This document shows, piece by piece, positions 52,622 through 60,429 of a stretch of 64,000 nt of DNA (its first letter is position 1; every line of letters begins with the position of its first letter). This DNA is from Arthrobacter sp. Soil736. Its GTDB lineage: Bacteria; Actinomycetota; Actinomycetes; Actinomycetales; Micrococcaceae. The notes under the pieces are model-generated. The model was not told where the DNA came from, made no database searches, and saw only the letters and a program-made list of their open reading frames with translations. The stretch lies in the NCBI RefSeq assembly GCF_001428005.1, contig NZ_LMSB01000074.1, positions 464-64,463 of the forward strand, in the 5' to 3' direction. The position numbers and the translations under genes are program-made.

Positions 52622-53215
52622 ATGACCGATAACTACCCGCCGGTTCCACCGGCACCGCAGACGCCCGAAGGCGAGCCGTTCCAGGCACCCGGACAGTTTC
52701 CTAACAGCCAGCCGCCTCAGTACAACCAGGCACCGCCGGCCCAGTACGGCCAGCAGCCGTATGCACCGCAGCAGCCCTATAGCCAGCAGCAGTACGGTCA
52801 GCCCCAGTACGCTCCCTACCCGCCTCAGCAGTTCGCCCCGCAGTGGTCACCGGCAGCCCTGAAGCCAAGGTCCTCCGGCTTCCGGCTTGCAGCAGGCATC
52901 GTCGGTATCGTGCTGGGCTTCGTCCTGCTGCTCGCTTCCGGTGCCGGGTTCCACGCCAACGCGATCGCGGGGCTCCTCCTGCTGATCGCCGCCCTGGGCA
53001 ACATCGCTGCCGGGATCGTGCTTCTGGCGATGCAGCGCGGAAATACCCGCGGTGCCCCGATCACCTCCATCAGCTTCGCCGGCTTTGCCTTGCTGGCGGC
53101 GCTCATGGCGATCCCTTTCGCAGGCGGGGCGATTCTCTTCTTCACGGTTCTCCTGGCGACCCCAGTCCTCATCGTCATGGGCCTCGGACTGTCCCGCGAG
53201 ATGCGCGCGCGCTGA
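52622..53215 (+). CDS. Pro/Gln/Tyr-rich membrane protein
   Basis: 197 residues. The first ~85 residues are a disordered Pro-Gln-Tyr-rich segment (YGQQPYAPQQPYSQQQYGQP), followed by four hydrophobic stretches starting FRLAAGIVGIVLGFVLLLAS. This design is common in actinobacterial surface or division-associated proteins; no specific role is visible. ATG 52622 follows GGGGGAT. Confidence 0.7.
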   Translation: MTDNYPPVPPAPQTPEGEPFQAPGQFPNSQPPQYNQAPPAQYGQQPYAPQQPYSQQQYGQPQYAPYPPQQFAPQWSPAALKPRSSGFRLAAGIVGIVLGFVLLLASGAGFHANAIAGLLLLIAALGNIAAGIVLLAMQRGNTRGAPITSISFAGFALLAALMAIPFAGGAILFFTVLLATPVLIVMGLGLSREMRAR

Positions 53216-53226
53216 CCAGGCTGCTG

Positions 53227-53480
53227 TCAGAGCCGGATCGTCGGCTCCGCGTGGAGGGCCGACGCGAAGCTGCCGCGGTTGGTTTTGCCGCGACCGGCCG
53301 CTGCCGTCGCCTTTGCCATCCGGTTCTGCAGCTTCCGCTGGGCGTCCCATAGCTCCTGCTGGAGCTTGGAGAGCTCGGCACGGGTGACACGGTGCCCTTT
53401 CGAGCCGGTGTACTGCCTGGCTGCTCCAATCGGGCTATAGGCGGTGGTGACGGTATCTCCTCGGGGGTTGCACTGCCCGT
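53227..53480 (-). pseudogene. Remnant of a minus-strand gene
   Basis: The minus frame ending at TGA (53227-53229) encodes QYTGSKGHRVTRAELSKLQQ, then ELWDAQRKLQNRMAKATAAA and SALHAEPTIRL, with helix-like natural composition. It is open to about 53480 but has no in-frame ATG/GTG start before MAKAT, so the 5' end is missing or shifted. Not recognised. Confidence 0.35.
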
Positions 53481-53596
53481 CCGTCTACTGGCTGTGCATC
53501 CTCGCGGCGGCCCTGACGGAGGCCGCAGTCATCGCTGCCTTTGGCACCCAAATGGGCCGTGAAACCGACCGTGTGCACAAAGCCGAACAGCGCTAG
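53444..53596 (+). CDS. Possible small single-helix membrane protein
   Basis: 50 codons from GTG 53444 (or 42 from TTG 53468): a helix (SVYWLCILAAALTEAAVIAA) then a charged tail (GRETDRVHKAEQR). No ribosome binding site at GTG; weak GGGGG before TTG. It overlaps the end of the next minus-strand gene by 4 bp. Could be a remnant of a larger gene. Confidence 0.3.
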   Translation: MVTVSPRGLHCPSVYWLCILAAALTEAAVIAAFGTQMGRETDRVHKAEQR

Positions 53597-55038
53597 TCCA
53601 GGCCGAGCCCGGGGAGACCATCCACGATCCGGTTTGTCTCCAGGCTTAGCGTCACAATCCGTCCGATCAGGTCGATGATGTAGCGGGGCTGACCCTGCTC
53701 CCGCGACCAGTCGTTGGGGTCATTGACGATCCCGGAGGCCTTGTCCGTCTTCACCTGGTACCGCTCGATGATCCAGTCCACCGCCGAGCGGGAGCCGAGC
53801 ATGTAGCGGTGGGCGTCCTCCGGGATGCCCGCCAGAGTGATCTGCGCGTTGTAGATAATCCTTGTTTTGTCCCAGGCCGGGGCCTTGCCGCCGTACTTCA
53901 TCTTCGTGACCGAATATCGTGCGTAGTCGTCCTGGTCCACCGACATGGCCGTGGCGACCTCATCCAGCGCGTACGGCTCCAGCGACTCGTATCCGATGTG
54001 CAGGTCGGAGAGATCCTTACCGGCGTCGACGAAAGCCCTGAAGCCGTCGATGCCTGCAACCTTCGGTATGAGGGGGAGCATCTTTCCGAGGTCGGCCTCA
54101 AAACGTGTCCGGTACTCCGGGGAATGCAGGAGTCCGTAAACGTAGAAGAAGACGTCGTCCTTGCTGACATTCGGGCCGTACGACTCGCGGAAGTCCCGGA
54201 GGGCGTCTTCTGAGATGTTGTCAATCGGCTGGTCACCGGATTCTATATTCAGCTCCGAGAGGAGGTCGCTCTCCTGTGAGGAGCCTTCCTGGAAGGTATG
54301 GCGGGCGAAGTAATTTCCTGAGCTCGATCCCCAAAAAGCGATGTCAAGAATTGAGTCCGTCATGAGCACTGAAAATGGCTTGTCCGATCCCGCGCCAACA
54401 ACGTAGAACCCGAGATTATGAGTGGCCTTCGAAGGGTAGATGGTACGCATCTTGGACTGTACTTCGATCAGCTGCGGGTCAAAGTACACGTTCGCCCTGT
54501 TGAAGGGGCGGTAGCTGGCGGAGCGCACACTGGAATTGTTGACTTCAAGCTCAACGCCCGAGGCGAGCTTCCGCCTCAACGCCCGGGACCAACTGATTTG
54601 TGATGCGTCGTCGGTCGGCACCCCGGTTTCCATGGCCTCCTTGTAGGTCTCAGCTGTCCGTTCAATTTGGCCGAGGAGTTTCTCGCGAGAGGAGTTGTAT
54701 ACCCAGGCGTCGCGGGCGGTCGTAATCCCGTTTGACGACAGGTTGAATATCGATGGCCCACCTGACGTTGGCCCCAGCGGGGTGAACGATTCCGTCAGGT
54801 CGCTGCGGTGGTGTGCAGAGAGTCCTTGATGGAAGATTGGATCGGCAAACGTCCGATAACGTCTTGCGTTTGGCGGCCGAAGACGACGAATAAGACTCAC
54901 GGCTGTGGCAAGGCTGTTGATGCCTTTCTGGCTGCGAGTAACTGGTCCCAAGCCCCCGGAATTCCACTGGATCGATGCGCAGGGTAGACGGGTCGGCCAA
55001 ACGAGGACGCCGTTTCCGGGCCCTTCGCAATTTGGCAT
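53593..55038 (-). pseudogene. 5'-truncated type ISP restriction-modification protein (C-terminal part)
   Basis: About 480 open codons. The C-terminal ~350 residues match the LlaBIII-like type ISP specificity region: IFNLSSNGITTARDAWVYNS, VSKDDVFFYVYGLLHSPEYR, LPLIPKVAGIDGFRAFVDAG and a final IDLIGRIVTLSLETNRIVDG. The helicase, nuclease and methyltransferase parts (normally >1000 residues upstream) are absent; the first ~60 codons near 54900-55038 look non-native. The cut end lies next to the equally truncated RNase HI gene at about 55060. Not expected to act alone. Confidence 0.75.
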
Positions 55039-55061
55039 AGTTGGTCTGTTTGATGCGGTAG

Positions 55062-55763
55062 GGGCCGTGGCCGCCGGCCCGGGACTTCACCGGCGACTGG
55101 GCCACCGCGGAGCTGCTCCGCGCCAAGTCCGAGCTTCCGGTCACCGACCTGACCGCCCCTCCGGGTGCTTTGGCATCGGCACGGGAAGCTGTGGCCGAGG
55201 TAGAGCGCGGGCTCGTCTCCGGTCTGGTCTTGGCCTGCGACTCCTCGCGGGGCCGTGGCAAGACCGTCAACGGCTGCGGCTACGTCCTGGCCTACGCCAA
55301 CGGTGCCGATCCGATCCTGGGCGCCTACACATCTGTCAGCGCCCACGGCGGCATCCGCGCCGGTGAACTGGCCGCGATCCGCCGCGGACTCCAGTCCACG
55401 CTGGGCCACCACCCGGTCCTGCGCGAAGGCGTCGGCGACCTGAAGGTCCTCACCGACTCCAAGGCCGCCCTGGAGGTCCTGGACCGGGTCTCCACTGGCA
55501 CCCTCCAGCCCTTCGATGACACCGACTCCATCGCGGAATGCAAGCGCATCCTGGGCTCGGCCCGCGGCGTGAACATCTCCTACGAATGGGTCCGCGGCCA
55601 CAACGGCCATCCCCTCAATGAACTGGCCGACCGCCTCGCGGTGCTGGCGCGCCGGAACCGGGAAATGGGCGTCGACGAACTTACCAACGCCCGGATGATT
55701 GCATCGGTTCGCGAAGACGCGAAGAACCTCGTCGGCGGACGTACCTTGCTCGCGGCAGCCTAA
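55062..55763 (+). pseudogene. RNase HI-like protein, N-terminus truncated (domain intact)
   Basis: Natural protein sequence begins at RDFTGDWATAELLRAKSELP (about 55080) directly after a stop at 55059-55061, so the original start is lost; TTG 55170 is the best present start (197 residues). The RNase H fold is complete: LACDSSRGRGK (first Asp), GGIRAGELAAI (Glu), LKVLTDSKAA (Asp) and VRGHNGHPLNELADRLAV (the His loop and last Asp). It could still be active if translated from TTG. It would cut RNA in RNA-DNA hybrids. Confidence 0.65.
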
Positions 55764-55801
55764 GCATCACCCGTTTTGACCGCCACGGATAGGCTTCCTT
55801 C

Positions 55802-56293
55802 ATGACTGAAATCCTGAAGACTGCCCGATCCAGCTACGGCGACTGGACGGGCACAGCCGCCGCCGATGAACACCAGACCACTGGCCACCGGACCCCTTAC
55901 GAGGTAGTCGGGCTCGACCCGGACGAATGGTGGATCATCGGCTTCGACTTCCAGGGATCGGACCTGACCAGCAAGGACGGCTTGTATGTCTACGCCGTCC
56001 GTAAAGACTCCATGGGCATCACCAACTGGGACGCGATCCAGCTTCACGGCGAAGCCAATGGCTCCGTCCCCGTCACCAGCTTCCTGGTCCACGGCGTGGC
56101 CCCTGTAGAGCTCATCAGCGAGTCGTTCAACCAGTTCCAGGTCCAGCTGCGGACCAGGAACGTCGGGCACCACCTGGACATCGTGGCGCGGGACGACCTG
56201 AACTATGACGCCGAAACCAACACCGTCATCCCACGGCCCGTCCCGGAGCCGGGAGCCCTCGCTGCACTTCGAGAAGCCCGCCGGCAGGAGTAA
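55802..56293 (+). CDS. Hypothetical protein, leaderless
   Basis: 163 residues, starting MTEILKTARSSYGDWTGTAA and containing YEVVGLDPDEWWIIGFDFQG. No family recognised; composition suggests a folded soluble protein. TAGGCT (55790-55795) ends 6 nt before the ATG. C-terminal PRPVPEPGALAALREARRQE is a likely flexible tail. Confidence 0.65.
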   Translation: MTEILKTARSSYGDWTGTAAADEHQTTGHRTPYEVVGLDPDEWWIIGFDFQGSDLTSKDGLYVYAVRKDSMGITNWDAIQLHGEANGSVPVTSFLVHGVAPVELISESFNQFQVQLRTRNVGHHLDIVARDDLNYDAETNTVIPRPVPEPGALAALREARRQE

Positions 56294-56334
56294 GCCAGCC
56301 CCCATGTTGACCGGCCACCGCAAGGACGGGTAAT

Positions 56335-56367
56335 TTATCGAATACCGTTAATAACGGTATTCGATAA
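56335..56367. promoter_or_regulatory. Perfect 33-bp palindrome, probable operator
   Basis: Two 16-bp arms (TTATCGAATACCGTTA) with a single central base, 15 bp before GTG 56382. Such long perfect symmetry just upstream of an operon that encodes an HTH protein suggests autoregulation by that protein. Promoter boxes (e.g. TATTCG) may lie inside the palindrome. Confidence 0.7.
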
Positions 56368-56381
56368 GCCATGGGGGAATT

Positions 56382-57020
56382 GTGAAGCTGACAGAAAAGA
56401 CCAGCCGGCCGGAAGAAGGCGGCAAAAAGATCGTTTCCAGAATGGACGCGACGCTGCTCATGATCGCCACAGCCTTGGCCGCGGTCCTGACCACGTCCCT
56501 GTCTGTCGCTGGAATCGCCGGCTATTTCACCGGCCCGGTGACACTGGAGCTTCCCATTGCTTCGACCAACCAGGCTGCCAGCGGTCTGAGGCTCGGGTCC
56601 AACGGGCACTACACGGCACTGTCGGCCACCATTCCCAGTCTTCCGTCAGAGCTCGCCGATCTCCTGGCGTGGTCCGCCGCGCTGAGCCAGCTCGGTGTCC
56701 TGGCCATCCAGGCACTGGTGTTCCTTCTGGCCTTCAGGCTCCGCAGCGCAGTTCTGTTCACAGCAAAATCCGTGTGGATTATCGGCGCCTGCGGTGCCAT
56801 CCTGGCGCTTGTCGGAACGGTAGGCCAGGTCCTGAACGGATGGGCGCTGACACGGGTGGCCGACATGGTCGCCGGTAGCGGGCGCAACCCGGGAGAGTCT
56901 GTGATCCTCGAGGCCGAATTCAACGCCGCGCCCCTGATGCTCGGCATCGTCCTGGTGCTGGTCGCTGCTGTCTTCCAGTACGGCCGGCGTCTGCAGCGGG
57001 ACACGGAAGGGCTGGTCTGA
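56382..57020 (+). CDS. DUF2975 membrane protein
   Basis: 212 residues. Four membrane helices (first MDATLLMIATALAAVLTTSL) in the pattern of DUF2975 proteins, which are typically paired with a small YozG-like HTH protein, as here. GTG 56382 follows GGGGG at 4 nt. Stop overlaps the next ATG in TGATG, so the pair is translationally coupled. The function of the pair is not established. Confidence 0.75.
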   Translation: MKLTEKTSRPEEGGKKIVSRMDATLLMIATALAAVLTTSLSVAGIAGYFTGPVTLELPIASTNQAASGLRLGSNGHYTALSATIPSLPSELADLLAWSAALSQLGVLAIQALVFLLAFRLRSAVLFTAKSVWIIGACGAILALVGTVGQVLNGWALTRVADMVAGSGRNPGESVILEAEFNAAPLMLGIVLVLVAAVFQYGRRLQRDTEGLV

Positions 57021-57250
57021 TGCCCGCTGACGATTCCTCCGACATCCACTGCCGGCTCGATGAGCTCCTGGAAGCGCGCGGCATGACCCTGACCGAACTG
57101 AGTAAACAGGTCGGCGTGAGCCTGGTGAACCTGTCGGTGCTGAAGAATGACCGAGCCAAGGCAATTCGCTTCTCCACCCTGACAGCGATCTGCGACGTCC
57201 TGAGATGTGAGGTCGGGGACCTCCTCGTAACCACCCGCTCAAAGACGTGA
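57020..57250 (+). CDS. Cro/C1-type HTH regulator (YozG-like)
   Basis: 76 residues, almost all HTH: LDELLEARGMTLTELSKQVG, VSLVNLSVLKNDRAKAIRFS and TLTAICDVLRCEVGDLL, the HTH_26/YozG pattern. Partner of DUF2975 and the likely binder of the palindrome at 56335-56367 (inference). Confidence 0.87.
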   Translation: MPADDSSDIHCRLDELLEARGMTLTELSKQVGVSLVNLSVLKNDRAKAIRFSTLTAICDVLRCEVGDLLVTTRSKT

Positions 57251-57296
57251 CCGAAAGGCAACCGCCACCCTTGCCAACCCGTGGCATGCTGGGCCC

Positions 57297-57803
57297 ATGA
57301 AGAGGCTGTACGCCGTCCCGCTGAGCCTGTTCCTCGCCTCCGGAGCAGCAGGCTGCTCCACGCCAGAGGCGTGTCCGGCGATCGGCTGGAGCAACTCCGC
57401 GACCGTGGTCCTGGAAGGGCGGGTGGACGATGTAGCGAAGGTTCAGTTCTGCGCGGACGGAGTCTGCTCCGTCACTCCACAGCCCACCACAGCCCCGAAA
57501 TCCACGATCACCCCCAGCGACGGCCCCATCGCGGGCCAAGCGGCCACCGCTGCCCCTGTAACACCCGGGACTCCTGTCCGCGGAAAGCCATACAGCCCGT
57601 ACTTCGGCAAGAAGGTCAATGACCGAACCTGGCAGTTCAGCGCCACCATGAACGCACCGAAGGGCGCCACCGTGAGGGTGCTGAATGCTGAGGGCGGTGT
57701 GCTTGCCGAGCGGGACGTGGAACTGACGTGGACGCGGGTCGGCGGCAGCGAACAATGCGGCGGCCCATCCAAGGCCGGACCCATCGCCCTGTCCCTGCCG
57801 TAG
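57297..57803 (+). CDS. Lipoprotein, unknown function
   Basis: 168 residues. Signal peptide with lipobox AAGC at residues 17-20. The mature part has several Cys (CPAIGW, FCADGVC, EQCGG) that may form disulfides, and a Thr/Pro-rich middle. No family recognised. A CATGCT box lies 6 nt before the ATG (weak leaderless candidate). Confidence 0.65.
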   Translation: MKRLYAVPLSLFLASGAAGCSTPEACPAIGWSNSATVVLEGRVDDVAKVQFCADGVCSVTPQPTTAPKSTITPSDGPIAGQAATAAPVTPGTPVRGKPYSPYFGKKVNDRTWQFSATMNAPKGATVRVLNAEGGVLAERDVELTWTRVGGSEQCGGPSKAGPIALSLP

Positions 57804-57835
57804 TCGGCGGGGTTCGTCCGGTCGTAACCTCGCTG

Positions 57836-57918
57836 ATCAGGGCCGGAAGTCGGCGGCGGGCTGGGTGAGCCCGGGGGTAATGGGGCAACCCCGTGGGCTC
57901 ATCCGCCGCCGGCCTGAT
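57836..57918. terminator. Long imperfect inverted repeat
   Basis: Arms ATCAGG...CGGCGGCGG...TGAGCCC and GGGCTCA...CCGCCGCCG...CCTGAT pair over about 83 bp with small bulges; the centre (GGGGTAATGGGGCAACCCC) forms a further stem. It lies between two lipoprotein genes. A terminator or structured RNA is possible. Confidence 0.45.
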
Positions 57919-58029
57919 GAGAGTCTACTTCCGAATCCTTTGGTGAATTCTGGACGCAGGCAGGCATGAACGGGTTCTCTACGCATGTTTGGGAGTAGAG
58001 AAAAGTCCTTGTCTGCCTTTGGAGTCACC

Positions 58030-58386
58030 GTGAAGAAGCTCATCGCCCCCGCACTGCTCGCCGTCCTGGCACTGACCGGCTGCTCTGCAGCTGCAACTCC
58101 CGCACCGGCCGCCACTCCTGCCCTGTCGATGGCCAAGCCCACCGAGGCACAGAAGACGGCGCTGATGACGGACCTGGCAAAGGTGAACCCGAGGATCGAA
58201 GGGACCCGCTCCTTCGTCAGCGCCACTCTCGCCTGCCGCGCAATCCTCAAGGGGGAACCTGAAGAGGCCCAGATCATGACGGTTCAGGATCGGTTCTCCC
58301 GGTCTGCCGACCAGCCCATCTCGGAGGCAGACGCCAGGCGGATCGTCGAAATCATCAAAGCCAACGGCTTCTGCGTCAAGGCATAG
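58030..58386 (+). CDS. Small lipoprotein (DUF732-like arrangement)
   Basis: 118 residues from GTG 58030, which follows GGAG by 5 nt. Lipobox ALTGC, Ala/Pro-rich linker, then a helical domain with two Cys (LACRAILKG and NGFCVKA) like small actinobacterial secreted proteins of the DUF732 type; that comparison is tentative. Overlaps the end of the Hpt-like gene by 11 bp (convergent). Confidence 0.6.
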   Translation: MKKLIAPALLAVLALTGCSAAATPAPAATPALSMAKPTEAQKTALMTDLAKVNPRIEGTRSFVSATLACRAILKGEPEEAQIMTVQDRFSRSADQPISEADARRIVEIIKANGFCVKA

Positions 58387-58870
58387 CAGCTGGAGCGGCC
58401 GCCGAAGCCAGGTCCTCAGCGGCGGCCGCCCGGCCGGGTTCAGCGGTCTCTGAATGGACCCGGCCGCCCTCGCGGAGAATCAGCCTCGACGTCTTGGACA
58501 TTTCTACGAGCACTGCCGCGGCGTCGGGAAGCCTCCGGTCCGCCAGCCTGTCCTCCAGTTGTCGGCAGTAGTGCTCCATCCGGACGGCGCCGGCCATTGC
58601 GGACGTGGCCATCAGACTCACCACAGCATCCCTGGACGCCCCCACGTCGCTGCTGGTCAGGCTGCCAATAACCTTGGACACCCGGGACGGCAGCAGGTCC
58701 AGGTACTCGGCCAGGAATCTTTGTGCCGCCGTGTCCCCGGCATCGTCAGCGAGGACCGCCAGAGGGGCGGGATCCAGGACAGGCAGAGACTCGTCCAGTA
58801 TCGGCGCCGCGTTCCGCCGGAGCGTCGATGACGGCTTGGCCGGTCCTGTGCGTGTCACCCGGAGCACCAT
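58376..58870 (-). CDS. Hpt-like protein lacking the phospho-histidine
   Basis: About 164 residues. The helical region FLAEYLDLLPSRVSKVIGSL, then VVSLMATSAMAGAVRMEHYC and RQLEDRL, lines up with Hpt domains (aHtLKGsaanlGA), but Val stands where the phosphorylated His should be and the K-G pair is M-A. It may be a structural or inhibitory relative of phosphotransfer proteins. No kinase or response regulator is near. Start uncertain (58870 ATG or 58894). Confidence 0.55.
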   Translation of the reverse strand: MVLRVTRTGPAKPSSTLRRNAAPILDESLPVLDPAPLAVLADDAGDTAAQRFLAEYLDLLPSRVSKVIGSLTSSDVGASRDAVVSLMATSAMAGAVRMEHYCRQLEDRLADRRLPDAAAVLVEMSKTSRLILREGGRVHSETAEPGRAAAAEDLASAAAPAAMP

Positions 58871-58929
58871 CCCGTTCAGTAGCCTCGACCGCACTGCTGG
58901 CGGCTCGTGTCTCCACTCTTCCTGACAAA

Positions 58930-59329
58930 CATCAAGAAATGGTGCCCAGAGTCGCAGGATCCGCCCAAGATCGGCCCACTTCCGCCGCTGGCGCCGTCGT
59001 CAGGGAGTCGTTGGCCGGGCGACCTGACCCAAGGGCCGGCGACGGCTGGGGTACCAAAGCCCCGGTCTCAGAAGGCTTCAGTTCGTCGCCGGCCCGGTCA
59101 CAGCCCGGACGCACCGCGCGCGGGAAATGGTGAAGCAGCCGCCGGACCCTTGCGGCGGGCCATGAAGTGGCTGCTTCGCCTCCAATTCAACACTGGTCGT
59201 TCGGATCGGGCACCAGTGGCCGATACCTGACTTTCTGCGTGCGAGCCTACTCACCTGCGCAGGTGCCGCCGCCCGCAGATCAGCAGTCCGCCGGACCACC
59301 GCCTGCGTCGTCTACGCATGTTTCCGGGT
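58930..59329. other. 400-bp gap without a recognised gene
   Basis: Open frames here lack natural composition. It contains one possible hairpin (GAAGCAGCC at 59132-59140 with GGCTGCTTC at 59169-59177). Nothing else identified. Confidence 0.4.
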
Positions 59330-59893
59330 ATGAGCATTCATACGGCCAGCAAGCCGTCGACGTCGACCGGTGTCTGCGCGATAGGGCTGGTCGGCTGCGC
59401 CTCGCAGAAGCTCACGCGTCCCGCGCCGGCCCGCGAGCTGTACGTCTCCCAGCTGTTCAGGAAGGCCTCCGCGTACGCTGAGCTGACCTGCGACCGGTGG
59501 TATGTCCTCTCGGCCAAGCACGGGGTCGTCCACCCTGATGAGATCCTCGAGCCGTACGACATGCGGCTCGGCACGAACCACCGGACCACGCCTCCTATCC
59601 ACCCGTGGGCTGCCCGGGTCCGGGACCAGATGGCCGTCGAGTTCGCCGGAATTGAGAACGTGAAGCTCATCGCCCTCGCCGGGGAGCAGTACCGCACCGT
59701 TCTCCTGAACAGCCAGTGGCCTTCCGAGGTGCCCATGCACGGCCTCGGTATCGGCCAGCAGCTCGGCTGGCTGACCGCGCAACTTGCCACCGGGAGCCAC
59801 GGGGGCCCCATGAAGGTCGCACTGAACGTCATCGGGGGAGACCCGGCCCGCCGGGGCTGTCCGCCACGAAACGATCTAACGCGCGCTCTATAA
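59330..59893 (+). CDS. DUF6884-domain protein
   Basis: 187 residues. IGLVGCASQKLTRPAPAREL, DRWYVLSAKHGVVHPDEILE and EPYDMRL are the landmarks of DUF6884, a family found in phages and accessory regions. Function unknown. The last ~20 residues (GGDPARRGCPPRNDLTRAL) look less natural, so the 3' end may be altered. ATG 59318 is an alternative start. Confidence 0.7.
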   Translation: MSIHTASKPSTSTGVCAIGLVGCASQKLTRPAPARELYVSQLFRKASAYAELTCDRWYVLSAKHGVVHPDEILEPYDMRLGTNHRTTPPIHPWAARVRDQMAVEFAGIENVKLIALAGEQYRTVLLNSQWPSEVPMHGLGIGQQLGWLTAQLATGSHGGPMKVALNVIGGDPARRGCPPRNDLTRAL

Positions 59894-60006
59894 GTTGGAC
59901 ATTCCCCGGGAACGGGGCGGCTGTGCGCCTTTCCGATCTCCAAGGTTTCTACAAGGTCCGAACGGCAGCCTTTGGACTCAGGTGAGCAATCTACCGCTCT
60001 CAGTTT

Positions 60007-60240
60007 TTGAGCCGTTATATTTGCGAAGCCAAGCCGACAGCTGGGGGCCCGGCACAACTGGAGGTTGTTTATGGAATCCTGGAAAAGTCTGCCTTAGGAG
60101 CCGCTATGGCTGTGGGCTCTATTGATGGGAGTCGGTGCAGTAGCGGAATATCGGAGCTTACACCTTGGGTAGGAAGGCTGACAGGAGGTGAAGCAGTGTC
60201 TGTTCCGGACCTAGCAGCGGCCCTTCAAGGGGTTGCCTGA
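60007..60240 (+). CDS. Short hypothetical frame
   Basis: Up to 77 residues (TTG 60007): ICEAKPTAGGPAQLEVVYGI, then LEKSALGAAMAVGSIDGSRC. GC content is visibly lower than in neighbouring genes, hinting at foreign origin. No family or ribosome binding site. Confidence 0.3.
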   Translation: MSRYICEAKPTAGGPAQLEVVYGILEKSALGAAMAVGSIDGSRCSSGISELTPWVGRLTGGEAVSVPDLAAALQGVA

Positions 60241-60415
60241 AATGCCGGATGTTGCAGGACAGCCCGCTGTCGCGGTGGTAATTCGCGCCTATGCCGAGGA
60301 ACACCGGGACCAGATCCTTCAGGCCGTGTCGGTTGCAACGTTCGGCTATTTGTCCGGCGGACTGCAGCCACGCAGATCCCGGGCCCGCCCTTCAAGCGCG
60401 GCCAATCCGCTTTGA
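60241..60415 (+). CDS. Short hypothetical frame
   Basis: 58 residues from the ATG at 60241, directly after the previous stop. AVAVVIRAYAEEHRDQILQA looks like a real helix; the C-terminal part is basic and disordered. Possibly a truncated gene. Unknown. Confidence 0.3.
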
Positions 60416-60429
60416 GCTGGAGGTAGGCA

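Noticed and set aside
54662..55610. Overlapping minus-strand frames of 200-240 codons over RNase HI
   Set aside because: They are antisense to the RNase H motifs and lack natural composition.
57978..59321. Shared TCTACGCATGTTT sequence before two island genes as a common operator
   Set aside because: A 13-base match is expected several times by chance in a window of this size, and it is not symmetrical.
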